A stretch of DNA of 64,000 bases from Lumbricus terrestris (lineage: Eukaryota; Annelida; Clitellata; Crassiclitellata; Lumbricidae): NCBI GenBank assembly GCA_949752735.1, contig OX457043.1, positions 45,837,253-45,901,252 on the forward strand. The letters run 5' to 3'. This document shows positions 33,314 to 43,407 of this stretch, one piece after another; positions within the stretch are counted from its first letter, which is position 1, and the number at the start of each line of letters is the position of its first letter. The notes below the pieces were generated by a model. That model ran no database searches, was not told the origin of the DNA, and saw nothing but the letters and a program-made list of their open reading frames with translations. A program made the position numbers and the translations under genes.

Positions 33314-34176
33314 TATAATTCGATAGCAGAAATCACTTCACAGTTCTCTATTTAAGTTTCATTTATTGTAGAATCAATCAAGCGACTGTCTGTCGTTCAT
33401 TAGCAATTATTTACACAGCCGATAAAATAGAAACAATATTAAAGATTCACTATTAAGGCCTTCCTAAAACGCCTATGTCTCTTGATTAGCTTAAGTTTTA
33501 TCAGATCAGTTCACAGACTGACTATTTCACACCTATCCGATCAGTTCACAGACTGAATACACCACAACTAATATTTACACCAAAATAGCGATACAAGTTT
33601 TATCTAATTACACTTAGTTCAGGTTCGAGCTCTATAGATTAGGTTGCCTATACTTCCCTGTTCCCTTTGATATTTTAGGACAGCCGATCCACCGTTTTCC
33701 GTCCTGTAGAAAGTTATTGAGTCGTCGGCCGATGCCAGAATTTCTCCGTAGGAAGCGTATTATTAATTTAATTGTTGCCGGAAATCTTCGTAATTACACA
33801 TCGATTCACAAGACATCGGAAGAACCTCGTCTTCTACCTGAGAAACTTGCCAGAATCGAAAATACCATCAATTTTACCACGATTCACGATTTCCACCAGC
33901 ATAGGTCTTACTCGATTCAATTCTGCTGCCCGACTGAAGGTTTGCGCGTTAATTTGCCGCAAGAGAGCGCTTCTTGGCGCCTAAAACATAGCGTGATGTC
34001 TAACCAATCAAAAATCGCACGTGGCGGAAAGTTCCATTGAAAAATGCATGGGAAGCTAAATATAGCGATGACCGCATCGATCAGTGCTAAGCATAGCACC
34101 CATGAATTCGTAATAGAAATAGCGGCCTTACTTAAGTAAATAAGTAAGGTAGCTTGTAGCAACCTGGTTCGCTACA
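32729..34176 (-). repeat. 5' LTR of the minus-strand retrotransposon
   Basis: 1448 bp, three bases shorter than its partner. The three-base difference is in frame and removes one codon (Ile) from the LTR-encoded part of the ORF. A candidate TATA-like TTAAATAG lies on the minus strand at 33347-33354, about 35 bases upstream of the ORF start, and AATAAA at about 33362-33367. Confidence 0.96.
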
Positions 34177-34180
34177 GTAT

Positions 34181-35350
34181 GTCTGTCCGTGTGTACGTGT
34201 AGGTAGCCTATCTATGTCCTGGTGATAAAATACGTATACATGATCATCAGCGTCTTGCACAGCTACCAAACACTTGAATTCAACTCCTGTTAAAGCTTAT
34301 GATCAACTGTTCGTACTATAAATTGTGTTCACACTGCGATGTGTAAATTTAAAATTGGACGAAGATATTTATTATCATCATCAACAACAAAATTATCAAC
34401 AGCAGCACCATAATCATCGTCATCGTCGTTATCATCGTTATTAACAATAACAACATCGTCATCATCACCGTAATCATCATGGTCTCTTCCGCAATAGCAT
34501 CAGTACAACAATAGCATCCACACCAGGAACACCAACAACAACAATCCCAACAATGGCTCCTGCAACAAAAGACCTCTGAATAATCATCACTGTTAGTTTC
34601 ATGTTCTCGTCATCTTTATATGTATTTTGTTTTAGATACCAACTTTTGGATCGTAGGCAATACCACCAAAAGGACAAAACATGAACAAATCTTTTACAAC
34701 TTTTTAAATATCTGTTGTACAGACTGCTAACTGTTTCTATGTTGTACCCGTTTAAAATGCTGTTGTCTGTCGATAAAATCCATATCGGAAATTGTTTATA
34801 AAACCGTTCAGATTTCGTACAACGTTAAGGCCAGCAAAATCAAAAGATGCATTAGTTATCAGGGTCAACTCTGTATCAACTCTATCTCAACTTTTAAGTT
34901 TTAAGTAGTGTTGAATGATGGTGTTCTTTTAAACTATTGGAAATACTCACATTGTAATGATGTCGACTTGAGTAGGCTACAGAGTATTTGCAAGTCATCT
35001 GCCGCTGTTTCATGTCAGAATGTTGGACAAAGCAGGGGTGAGTACTAGGCCACATATTGACAATCACGTAGATTTGTAAATGTCTACATCTCTCTATGAT
35101 CTCGACCCTGCACGGTTTTCAATAATTATAGGTTATGGGGATGTGATCCCTCACTACCGATACCCGTTTGAATGATTAAGCTTATATACCACACCATTTG
35201 AGGTCCCTCATATACGGACCGTCCTAGCCCGAGATTTAAATCAACAAATTCAGCCACGGTGGCTTAAAATTAAACGTCGTGGACATCATCTAATTGGGCA
35301 GCGCTAGTTAAGTAGATCTATCTCGTACAATAAGCATATAAAATTTGTAT
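34181..35350. other. intergenic, no gene seen
   Basis: Contains a degenerate CATCAT/ACAACA patch (34370-34560) and otherwise unique AT-rich sequence. Confidence 0.55.
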
Positions 35351-35356
35351 TATACT

Positions 35357-35422
35357 ATGGCAGTGCCAGTCCCAAGACTGTAGAAAGGAGGAGGGCGACT
35401 CTAATCGTCCTTAATATGACAG
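35357..35422 (-). repeat. dispersed repeat R3, minus copy
   Basis: Plus-strand text TGGCAGTGCCAGTCCCAAG..GAGGAGGGCGAC is the reverse complement of the conserved block at 52439-52524, 53917-54012 and 63008-63110. Confidence 0.7.
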
Positions 35423-35739
35423 TGTCGTCGTTAAACAGCAAGAATAACCATACGGTTTATTTATTGAAACGTGTTCAGTGCGATTACATTTCACTATTTA
35501 CCTTTTGAGGATGACAAATCTGGAGGTTAAGATTAAAAGTGACGTTAAGGATGTGGTCAGCTTTTTCTAATCTTTGTCAGAATAGGTCTAAGAGACAAAT
35601 ATGCAAGCACACATAGTAGGCCTGTGTGCGTATACTGGCTGTATCCGAGTCCCGTGAATAAAATGTTGACCACTCATATCTTGCCACGATTCAGTTACAT
35701 CCTCTCATGAACTCGATCATGCTACATGAATAAAGGTAT

Positions 35740-36235
35740 CCAGATACATACAATACATGTATACATGTGTGCGATACTTAATATATTTACGTACATACAT
35801 TATGCACACACATGTATACATACGTACATCATACATACATTCATACATATCTACAACCATGAATGCATACATGTACATTCGCCCAAAACATACATGCATA
35901 AATACATATACATGCATGCATGTGTACATGCACACAGGCATACACACAAACACATACATACATACATACATACATACATACATACATGCATACATACATA
36001 CATACATACATACATACATACATACATACATACATACATACATACATACATAAATACATACATACATACATACACACTTGCACAGCCGTACACATGCGGA
36101 CGGTAGGTGCTTTCATGCACAAATGCTTAGAATACATGCATACATATACGAATGCATACACAGTTACAAAAACATATGCACAAAGGTGCATACCCACGCA
36201 TGCAAACGCACATACATGCATCTAGATAGCAACAC
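35740..36235 (+). repeat. (CATA)n microsatellite
   Basis: A perfect CATA core at 35955-36075 with degenerate flanks rich in CATACATG. Tyr-Ile-His and Met-Tyr-Val-Cys frames are artefacts. Confidence 0.96.
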
Positions 36236-36281
36236 ATGCTAACTGCATGCTTACATCAACCAGGCATTTCTGCTGCAGCGA

Positions 36282-36395
36282 TTCAAATCATGCAAGCGCT
36301 GAAACCTCCTCGGGATTCGAACAGGTGTCCTGTGGGTGCGGACGCCAACTCACATCCACTTAACCACTCACTAGACTGAACCACCTGTAAGCGAT
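36282..36395 (-). mobile_element. possible tRNA-like SINE fragment
   Basis: On the minus strand TGTTCGAATCCC resembles a B box about 55 bases downstream of an A-box-like GTGAGTGGTTAAGTGG. There is no second copy or tail, so identity is uncertain. Confidence 0.35.
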
Positions 36396-36399
36396 TCCA

Positions 36400-37195
36400 G
36401 GTGATGTCTGCTGCTGCAGCTGAGCTTACCTGTGTTTATGCGTAGACTGATTGACGCCGTATACTGCAGTTGTGGTCGTCTTAAACAAGACAGAAAGGTT
36501 AGCACTAATAAACCGCCCGAAAACATTCCTAACGCAGCCTCTGTATGCATGTCAGGTGGCCCTGTTTAATGTCTAGTTATGGAAGCTTAATAATAATGTG
36601 TCCTTTTGTGAGCCACTGATGTTCACTCAAATGAAGGTGTATATAATTGGTTGATCGTACACACTGAGTCTTGTCTCGCCTAAAACAACAAGAGGAACTT
36701 ATGAGCTTTGTTGTTGTTTGCTTAAAATGAATCTACCAGATTCTGATTTTTTAGCGAAATCATATGTTTTTGAAATTATCTCTTAAACAATATTTGCATG
36801 ACGCATATGATTTAATATTATTTTTGAGATTATCATAAAGTTGTATTTAATCTAAGCATATTAAAAAATTACTTTTGATATGATCATGTTATCTAAGCAT
36901 ATTTTAAAATTCGCTTTTGAAATGATCATGAAGTCCTATGTTATCTAGACGCAATTATGTCCTGAAGCCATTTCTAAAATGATCACGAACTTGTTTGCGA
37001 TCTAAGCCTGTTAATTAAATAATTTTGGATATGATCATGAAGTCGTGTGTAATGTAAACATAATTATTAATTATGTCTTGAAATGATTTTTGAGACGATC
37101 AAAAAATTATATATAGCTGCCTTGAATAATTATTGGTCGCCTGTAAACAGTTGACGTGGTAATCCAAGCTCTAACTGCTCTATTTGCCCTTTAGA
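36400..37195. other. intergenic, no gene seen
   Basis: 36750-37100 contains several degenerate copies of a roughly 65-bp phrase (GAAATGATCATGAAGTC.., ATCTAAGCATATTA), an eroded minisatellite. No gene. Confidence 0.5.
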
Positions 37196-37205
37196 TATCC
37201 CTGTC

Positions 37206-37455
37206 CAGTGGCTTTTTTGTAGGGGGGTTGGGTTTTTTATGGCCTGGCCGGATGCCCTTTCTGACACCATCCCAACAGTATTACAGTAAATAAAAAGGTA
37301 ATAAAGTGACAAAGGGAATAAAGTAAGAAAAACAATTGCTACTACAAGCAATTGTTTTGCTTTTTCTTATTTAAGTGGATAAATAACCTTTAAAAAACTT
37401 TTTCCCTAAGTCAATGGGGGGTTTAATCCCCGAGACCCCCTTGTCTACGCCACTG
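37206..37455. mobile_element. hAT-like MITE M2, copy 2
   Basis: 250 bp from CAGTGGC to CTACGCCACTG with an exact 8-bp flank TCCCTGTC (37198-37205 and 37456-37463). The interior matches 17228-17487. Confidence 0.88.
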
Positions 37456-37463
37456 TCCCTGTC

Positions 37464-38275
37464 CATCGGTTGGCGTCTTTTGCGCTAGATAACGGCTCTA
37501 TAAAAGTGATCGATCATTAGAACTTGTTATTTTCCCTCGAAGTAGGCTTGCTAATCTATTCAGTAGACTATTGCAAAAATTAGGTGAGCCACATATATTA
37601 TATTATTACAGAGTGCGCGATATTCTGTGTCTAGCGTTGATTATGTTTATTAATAGATGACGTGAGCACGTTAAGTTGGGCCTAACTAAGTAAGCCTAAG
37701 TATTTTTATTGCTCCACTTGTAAACGCACAATGGAACATAGAACATCTTTATGATACATCGAAGTAATAATTGGCAATAAAACCGTACAAATTAAATAAC
37801 AAGTTTTATTTTTTTTTAAACTCCTCATTCTCTTCCTGAAGTTATCGAAAGAAAGATACGGAACCCCGTAGTTCCAAGTGCAGCGAATTCCAGACCGTTG
37901 AACCATTTGCACCGTTTACTTTACATTACAGTCAGAATGTGTCTGGAGACCAGATACAAAACACGTTCTTGTGAGCTTCATCCACAGTAGAATCTGCTAT
38001 CAACAGATATCGTTTAACTATGTACACAGACCGTCTTCAGCGAATCAGAACGTGTTTAGCCACGAGGCAATTTATGTTCCGTATATACTCAATACCTTTG
38101 GGTTACGTCAGAGATCGGTTTTTAACGGTATATGTGTATGCACACCTCGTCGAACCGGTGAAACATTTACGGCCTTTGTTTACAGGCACCTGACGAATAC
38201 CAGATGCTAGTATTTGTATTATTATGGAATCATCGCCCGTCGATTATTTTTGTACGTCTGTCTGGCCGGTAGTCT
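37464..38275. other. intergenic, no gene seen
   Basis: AT-rich unique sequence. Short frames only. Confidence 0.55.
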
Positions 38276-38277
38276 AA

Positions 38278-38525
38278 ATCTCTCGCTGCTTACAAAAAAC
38301 GAGTTTTGAGGCATTCTATGCTGTTCTACTTGTTGATGAGTAGACCACAGTGAAGGACTTCGTATATCAATGATATCAGAGAGGAGCCGAAGAATTCAGA
38401 CGTCGTAAAATCTGCGGAGATTTGTCGGTCGCTGAAATCTCACTTCGGAGATTATGGTGTTGGAGGAAAAATCGGAACTCGAAAATATTCTCCTGGGCTT
38501 CGAAGAGAGTTAAAACATCCGTGAC
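38278..38525 (+). repeat. dispersed repeat R2, copy 1
   Basis: Aligns over about 250 bp with 55975-56227: shared CTTGTTGATGAGTAGAC, AAGGACTT, GACGTCGTAAAATCTG and GAAAATATTCTC blocks. No terminal repeats or domain are recognised. Confidence 0.78.
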
Positions 38526-38543
38526 AAAAAAAATTAATATTGT

Positions 38544-38905
38544 CATGGGCGCCCGCAGAAGTTTTTGCAGAGGGGGGGGCAAAATTTCACGATGAGCCCT
38601 AGTCAGTAGTCACGGTTAAATTTTTTAGTAGCATAGCTTGAAAAGATGCAAAGCTGGAAATTAAGAATGTGGGTATTTTTCAAAGGGGTTTCTTATGCAA
38701 ATTTCTGTTTAATTTTGTGTATAATGTTTAATACGAATAGTTTCCTTAGAAATTTGTTACAAATCGAAAAGTAGATGCTAAAAAGTAGCTTCCTAAAGGT
38801 GTGTTATATAAGTCCATAGAATGAAAAAATGAAAAAATGAACGAAAAATAGGTGTCGGTTTTCAAGGGGCAAGTGCTACTCTAGCTGCTTCTAAAACGCC
38901 ACTCG
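38544..38905. mobile_element. MITE M3, copy with decayed right end
   Basis: Left end CATGGGCGCCCGCAG, then TTTTTGCAGAGGGGGGGGCAAAA and a body matching 8307-8591. Toward 38870 it shows CAAGGGGCAAGTGC, but the terminal GCGGGCGCCC is lost. Confidence 0.68.
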
Positions 38906-39398
38906 AAAGCCAATCGCAGGACACCAGCGTTTTTACATGTGCTGCATCGATCCAGAAGCCTATTCCAAAGAGTAGTCAGAAAGAGGTCCGAGTCTGGTAA
39001 CCAGAGGGTCAGAGTAACCGTTAATGCGTGTGTCGTTTAGTAAGGTGGATGATCAGATGAGTGTGGGTATCGATTCTTTTGAACAGATCTCTTTGTCAGT
39101 TTTGGATGTAAAATCCTGAGGCGTGATAACCAGAGCCAAGTTTATCTACAGTTTGACCTCCCTGGATTCTGTACTGGCAGCTTGCAAAATGAAAAAATGG
39201 TGACTGGCTTATAGCAGACTTGGTTTATATAATTACAATGCTGGTGAATAAGCAGAGCTTCCTGATGTAATTTCAGTGTACTTTGAGAAATTTTCAAATT
39301 TTTGCATTAGTAGGCTATTTAATTTTTTGCAGTTGTGATTATTTGCACTACAGCAGAATTCCACTCAAGTAGGCCATAATCGATAGGCCTGCTGTATG

Positions 39399-39669
39399 CA
39401 TGGGCGCTCGCAGGAGGGTTGAAAGCCAGTGGTCATTGTTACAGTTTTTAGAAAGAGCTTGAACGTGCAAGGCAGAAAGTTATAAGAGCATGTTTATTTC
39501 TATAGACATCTCTAAATGTAGATTGCTGACTTTCACTGTCTGTATTATTTGTATCATTGATGCATTAATGCAAAGAAATTTGTTAAAAATCCAAAAGTAG
39601 TAGTTAAAAGCATAGGCGTCAATTTTCCAGGGGGAAAGTGCCCCCTTGCCCTATGTGCGGGCGCACATG
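39399..39669. mobile_element. MITE M3, third copy
   Basis: 271 bp from CATGGGCGCTCGCAGG to GTGCGGGCGCACATG. The interior AAGAAATTTGTTAAAAATCC and GTGCCCCCTTGCCC matches the other two copies. It directly abuts an S1 SINE fragment. Confidence 0.72.
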
Positions 39670-39818
39670 GTCGTCGCATTGCAGTCGGAAGGTTGCAGGT
39701 TCGAATCCACCTCAAGTCCCCGCGTAGGGACCTTGGGCAAGTCTTTCACTCGCAATTACTCGGCGCTTCGGCGTGAAACTTCGATGCAGTGTCCGCGCTG
39801 CAGTCTGGAGCACCTCTC
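39670..39818 (+). mobile_element. SINE S1, head-truncated copy
   Basis: B box GCAGGTTCGAATCC, body CCTCAAGTCCCCGCGTAGG, TTCACTCGCAATTACTCGGC and GTCCGCGCTGCAGTCTGGAG. The A box is missing and the tail is cut after GGAGCACCTCTCAATAGAG. Confidence 0.8.
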
Positions 39819-39829
39819 AATAGAGTGCA

Positions 39830-40538
39830 CAAACAAGCAAAGACATTGAGCAAGACCTTAACTCGCAATAATATTGCTCAGAGCCATCGAATCTCTGTTG
39901 TAGAATGGCTGTATGTGTGTGCATTCTGGCCTTTACAAAAACGATAATATCAAATGCATTTTGCAATGGTTTTGTGTAAAATCACAATCTGTTATTCTTC
40001 AGTAACCACATGCGAACAACAAAGATAGATCTATATATAGGCTAAATCATAATGTCAAACACAAACACTCTTGAGGCTGAGCTCGCAATAGGAGACTCCA
40101 AAAGGGAAATCCTGGTATAGGCCTACCGACAAAAATCCTAGGTGAAACGGAGACCCATTGGAAAAATTAATGCTTGACATGGTCTTACTCAACGAAACTC
40201 TAACCTAGTAGTAGGCTAATATAGAGTAAATATGTAGCCTAAGTAAATGTTGAATAAAGCAGTACAAAAGTCATTGCAACGTGTATCAGTCAAATATAGT
40301 TCGAATACTCATTTAAATTAAAAATTGCAATTTTAGCGTTCTTTAAAATCGATCAAGCGAAGATATTTAGGTTTGTCTGAACTTCTAGGTAGGCTATATA
40401 GGCCTATGTATTTTCGTTTAATGAGCAAAAACAGGTTGGCAAAGCGCAACCTGGTACATTGAGACAGACAAAAATTACATTGAAATAATAATATTAATGG
40501 GAACAATCAGATATTGGAATTGAATTGAATCGATAGTT
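39830..40538. other. intergenic, no gene seen
   Basis: AT-rich, with several TAGGCCTA-like palindromes. No exon recognised. Confidence 0.55.
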
Positions 40539-40547
40539 ATGCTTTAG

Positions 40548-41134
40548 GATTCGCGGACGTTTCGTCCAAGGACGATTCGTCACGGACTGTTCGTCATGGA
40601 CTGTTCGTCAAGCGGACGATTCGTCAGAGGACGTTTCGTCCACGGACGATTCGTCATGCGGACGGTTCGTCAACGGACTGTTCGTCAACTAGTCAAAGTT
40701 GTGCATGAAAGACTATCTGTGTAGCGCCCTTCCTACATGGAGTGATTTTGTAAGCCAAAAAGTCATGCTGCTCCTACCTTTGCACTCCCTTTGTGGAAAC
40801 AGTACGAATCGGCCGGTGACGAGATAACCAGAGCCACTAACATTGTAGAGGGGCGGCACCACGGGATGCAGTCGCTGTTCATGTGTAGTCACCCAAGTCT
40901 TTGGCTACTACTTAAGGGGTTGGACAGAGATTGCCAGAAACAAAAAGCTGCATACCTACAAGGAGTGTAATCATTTAGAGCTCAGTTATATAACTGACGA
41001 ACAGTCCGGTGACGAACCGTCCGCATGACGAATCGTCCGTGGACGAAACGTCCTCTGACAAATCGTCCGCTTGACGAACAGGCCATGACGAACAGTCCGT
41101 GACGAATCGTCCTTGGACGAAACGTCCGCATACC
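40548..41134 (+). mobile_element. deleted MULE transposon with 140-bp modular inverted repeats
   Basis: 587 bp. The terminal inverted repeats, 40548-40687 and 40995-41134, match at all but about 7 of 140 positions and are built from about a dozen 10-14 bp modules of the form GGACGNTTCGTC. An exact 9-bp duplication ATGCTTTAG flanks the element (40539-40547 and 41135-41143). Nine-base duplications and long inverted repeats are the hallmark of Mutator-like elements, and a transposase C-terminal fragment lies inside (40779-40970). Confidence 0.92.
40779..40970 (+). pseudogene. MULE transposase C-terminal fragment
   Basis: 63 open codons and a TAA stop inside the MULE. The residues include PLWKQYES, TNIVEGRHHGMQSLF and CSHPSLWLLLKGL, matching the layout of the region after the catalytic core in MULE transposases of marine invertebrates (W..YE, then N.VEGWH, then HP..W). 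The DDE catalytic core itself is absent, so the copy cannot make a working transposase. Confidence 0.7.
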
Positions 41135-41144
41135 ATGCTTTAGT

Positions 41145-41440
41145 ACTCTAATATGTTTGAAAAGAACTCTATAGACAAAGTTCTGGTCATCTTTGCTCGG
41201 AAGTTCAAAATTGTGCATACGGATCTTGAGACCTGGACGACGGTTGTTCTTTGGCGGGAAAAGACCTCGAAGTACGTGGAAGTCGTTTCTGACCACTGCA
41301 TGCAACAGTCTATCCTTAGCCAAACCGACTCGCATTGCAACAGCTGTGGCACCTGAAGGGAGGTAACCCATACGCTGCTTCGCATACCCATCTGATGGCA
41401 GAGCATTCCACACCGCTGGATCCTGGCATATTCATTGAAA
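41145..41440 (-). pseudogene. LINE reverse-transcriptase ORF, C-terminal fragment
   Basis: On the minus strand the frame from about 41413 reads ..HVLRGLFPPKNNRRPGLKIR then MHNFELPSKDDQNFVYRVLF. This is the conserved terminal motif (LLPP...YNLR.R.H...LP.KD..NF..R.L) of several invertebrate LINE ORF2 proteins. The MULE at 40548-41134 lies immediately downstream. Confidence 0.65.
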
Positions 41441-41679
41441 ACATCTGATTTTTATTCTATAGTTGGTATACTTCGAGTGTAATGGTTGTGGATGGACGAT
41501 CCCAGTTTAGAGTAAGCCTAATTGTTAAAAGTTAATGGCAACATTCTAATACGATAGTGACGATACATGGAGGTCAAGTTGAAGTTTGCTAATGTCGCCT
41601 ATTGACAGGGCTGTACAGTGTACACGAGGATACGCGGGTATATTTACTAATAAAAGAGTTGCATTGGAAGGTTTGCGTT

Positions 41680-41930
41680 TAGCACACGCACGATGTGTAT
41701 ACGGACGTGTAAGGCGCCTTCTTTCCGATCAGTAGGCCTAATTTATTTACGTTGTCCGTGTTGATAATCACCGATTCTCGTAGCTGCCACGGTAAACGCA
41801 TTGCGAGGCCGAAATTCTTCTTTTATTTACGTTTTATTTACGTGTTTATTTACGTTGTCCGTGTTGATAATCACCGATTCTCGTAGCTGCCACGGTAAAC
41901 GCATTACGAGGCCGAAATTCTTCTGAAAAT
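41680..41930 (-). pseudogene. decayed fragment of an ANK/Mab-21-type gene, internally duplicated
   Basis: In the minus orientation, 41700-41790 aligns with 44825-44940 in the ANK/Mab-21 gene: GTTGTC.GTGTTGAT..TCACCGATTCTCGTAG and GGACGTGT..CTTCTTTCCGAT are shared. Translated, it keeps QLRESV.IN.DN then IGKK, corresponding to residues about 1012-1035. Frame and flanks are broken. The part at 41742-41821 is repeated at 41845-41924 with one or two differences. Confidence 0.7.
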
Positions 41931-42175
41931 TATGCGATGACTAAAATAAAAATGGTCATCAGAAAATTCGATGACTGGAAAAAGGGTCGTAAGAAAATTT
42001 CGCCGAAAAGTCGATTGTTTTCGGCCGTCTCGTGTGTTCACCTCAAAATTTACCAGTACAACTTGCCTATGGACAATATGTGATCACATTTAGCAATGTT
42101 TTTGACATACGACTCCAAGGAATGCGAAGCACCGTAGGCCCTAATACAAGACAAGGTTTTGTTGTGGACCGAGAC

Positions 42176-42243
42176 TAGCCTGGGAGTCGACATGGGAGTC
42201 GATCCCAATAACTCAGTCGACTTGGCCATCCTAAGTCGGACAT
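42176..42243 (+). mobile_element. solitary left end of hAT element H1
   Basis: TAGCCTGGGAGTCGAC, then ATCCCAATAA, AGTCGACTTGGCCATCC and AAGTCGG, colinear with 10895-10955. No right end is found nearby. Confidence 0.7.
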
Positions 42244-42249
42244 AATTTT

Positions 42250-43400
42250 ACAAGCTTAGGTAATGTAATATAAATTAGTTACGATACGCAAGAACAATAT
42301 TACACCATATAGGGCCTAGGCTACACCTTGTAGGATAGCTACGTTTAAGCCACCTGCAAGATGTGATTGGTCTATGTAGTTGAGGGAGATTAGCTACAAG
42401 TCACTAATTCCTTACCAAAAACGCGACTAAGTTAACCTGTACCAAGAAAACGAATAAACTGAGAGGATAATTTGGATTTAGTTTCTTTGGAATTTAGAGA
42501 GGGGGAGAGGGGGAGAGCGAGAGCGAGAGAGAGACAGACAGACAGACAGTTGAAATTTGGGAGTAGAGAAGTTCACACCATGATTGAATTTTCCCTCAGT
42601 AAAAATCGCGAGGTGCTGCAGCCTATGCATGTAAACGCGTACCATTCCCCACCCCCAAATTTAATGTGTTACAATTCTCTCCCAAACAGAAAAATCGATC
42701 GGTCTTGTATACAAACATAGTCTGACACAGGCCTACATGAAAATGGTGCGGTTGATATTGGTAAACGATAATGGTAAATTTTAAGTCGAACAGAAAGAAA
42801 GACTTGAAAAAGAGATTTTTGACCGAAAGACTAAAAAAGGTCATCTGTTTTTTCAGCAGCGACAATGGTATATTTTTCTGAGATTTTTACAGACCGACAG
42901 CAAATTCGCCCAAAACGGACGTTTTACTCGAAACACCAGAAACCCAGATTTCCACACACAGCCCCACCCCGCGCCCCCCATTACCCCACTCCGAAAGCGG
43001 GGACCAGATTAGACTCTGCCTAAGTGACGTCACAAATTTTACTAGAATAGGAAAGACAGACTTTCAAATTAACAATAGACCTATAAGCTGAAAGGTATGG
43101 TCAAAATAATAAGCACAAAAGCCATCTATTGGATATATACCCCTAATGATCTCATAACAACCAACATTCAGCATAGTTTTGGTTCACCGAATCGAAAACA
43201 TTTGATAAATCACGGAAGATGCAAATAGAGTTGTCATTGCCATTTATGGCTTCAGATATCATATATCCATTGAACATGTAGCCTACAAGGAAAAGTAACG
43301 GCAGCGACTCAGCTTCTTAATCTTCCGTCCTTAAGCTTGCACTTTCAGTAGGCCTACTAATCGCCGCTCGACCCAAAAGGTCAGTTACCGTACATGTAGG
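42250..43400. other. 3' flank of the ANK/Mab-21 gene, no other gene seen
   Basis: Contains a short GA/GACA tract (42498-42550). I do not see a convincing AATAAA for the minus-strand gene close to its stop, so the 3' UTR end is undefined. Confidence 0.5.
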
Positions 43401-43407
43401 CTTACTT

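Larger units (their letters stand above)
26636..34176 (-). mobile_element. complete non-autonomous LTR retrotransposon (7541 bp)
   Basis: Two nearly identical long terminal repeats (26636-28086 and 32729-34176) bound a 4642-bp interior. GTAT flanks both sides (26632-26635 and 34177-34180), a 4-bp target duplication as made by many Ty3/gypsy-type integrases. Orientation is minus: the polypurine tract adjoins the 26.6-kb LTR, and TGGTTCCAGCAAGTGGGG, a primer-binding-site-like sequence, begins 2 bases inside the other. One 862-codon ORF is present. No reverse transcriptase, RNase H or integrase frame exists, so movement would need proteins from another element. LTR near-identity implies a recent insertion. 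Confidence 0.93.

Noticed and set aside
40982..41413. 143-codon minus frame as an intact gene
   Set aside because: The C-terminal third is translation of the MULE inverted repeat. Only the N-terminal part is a LINE remnant.
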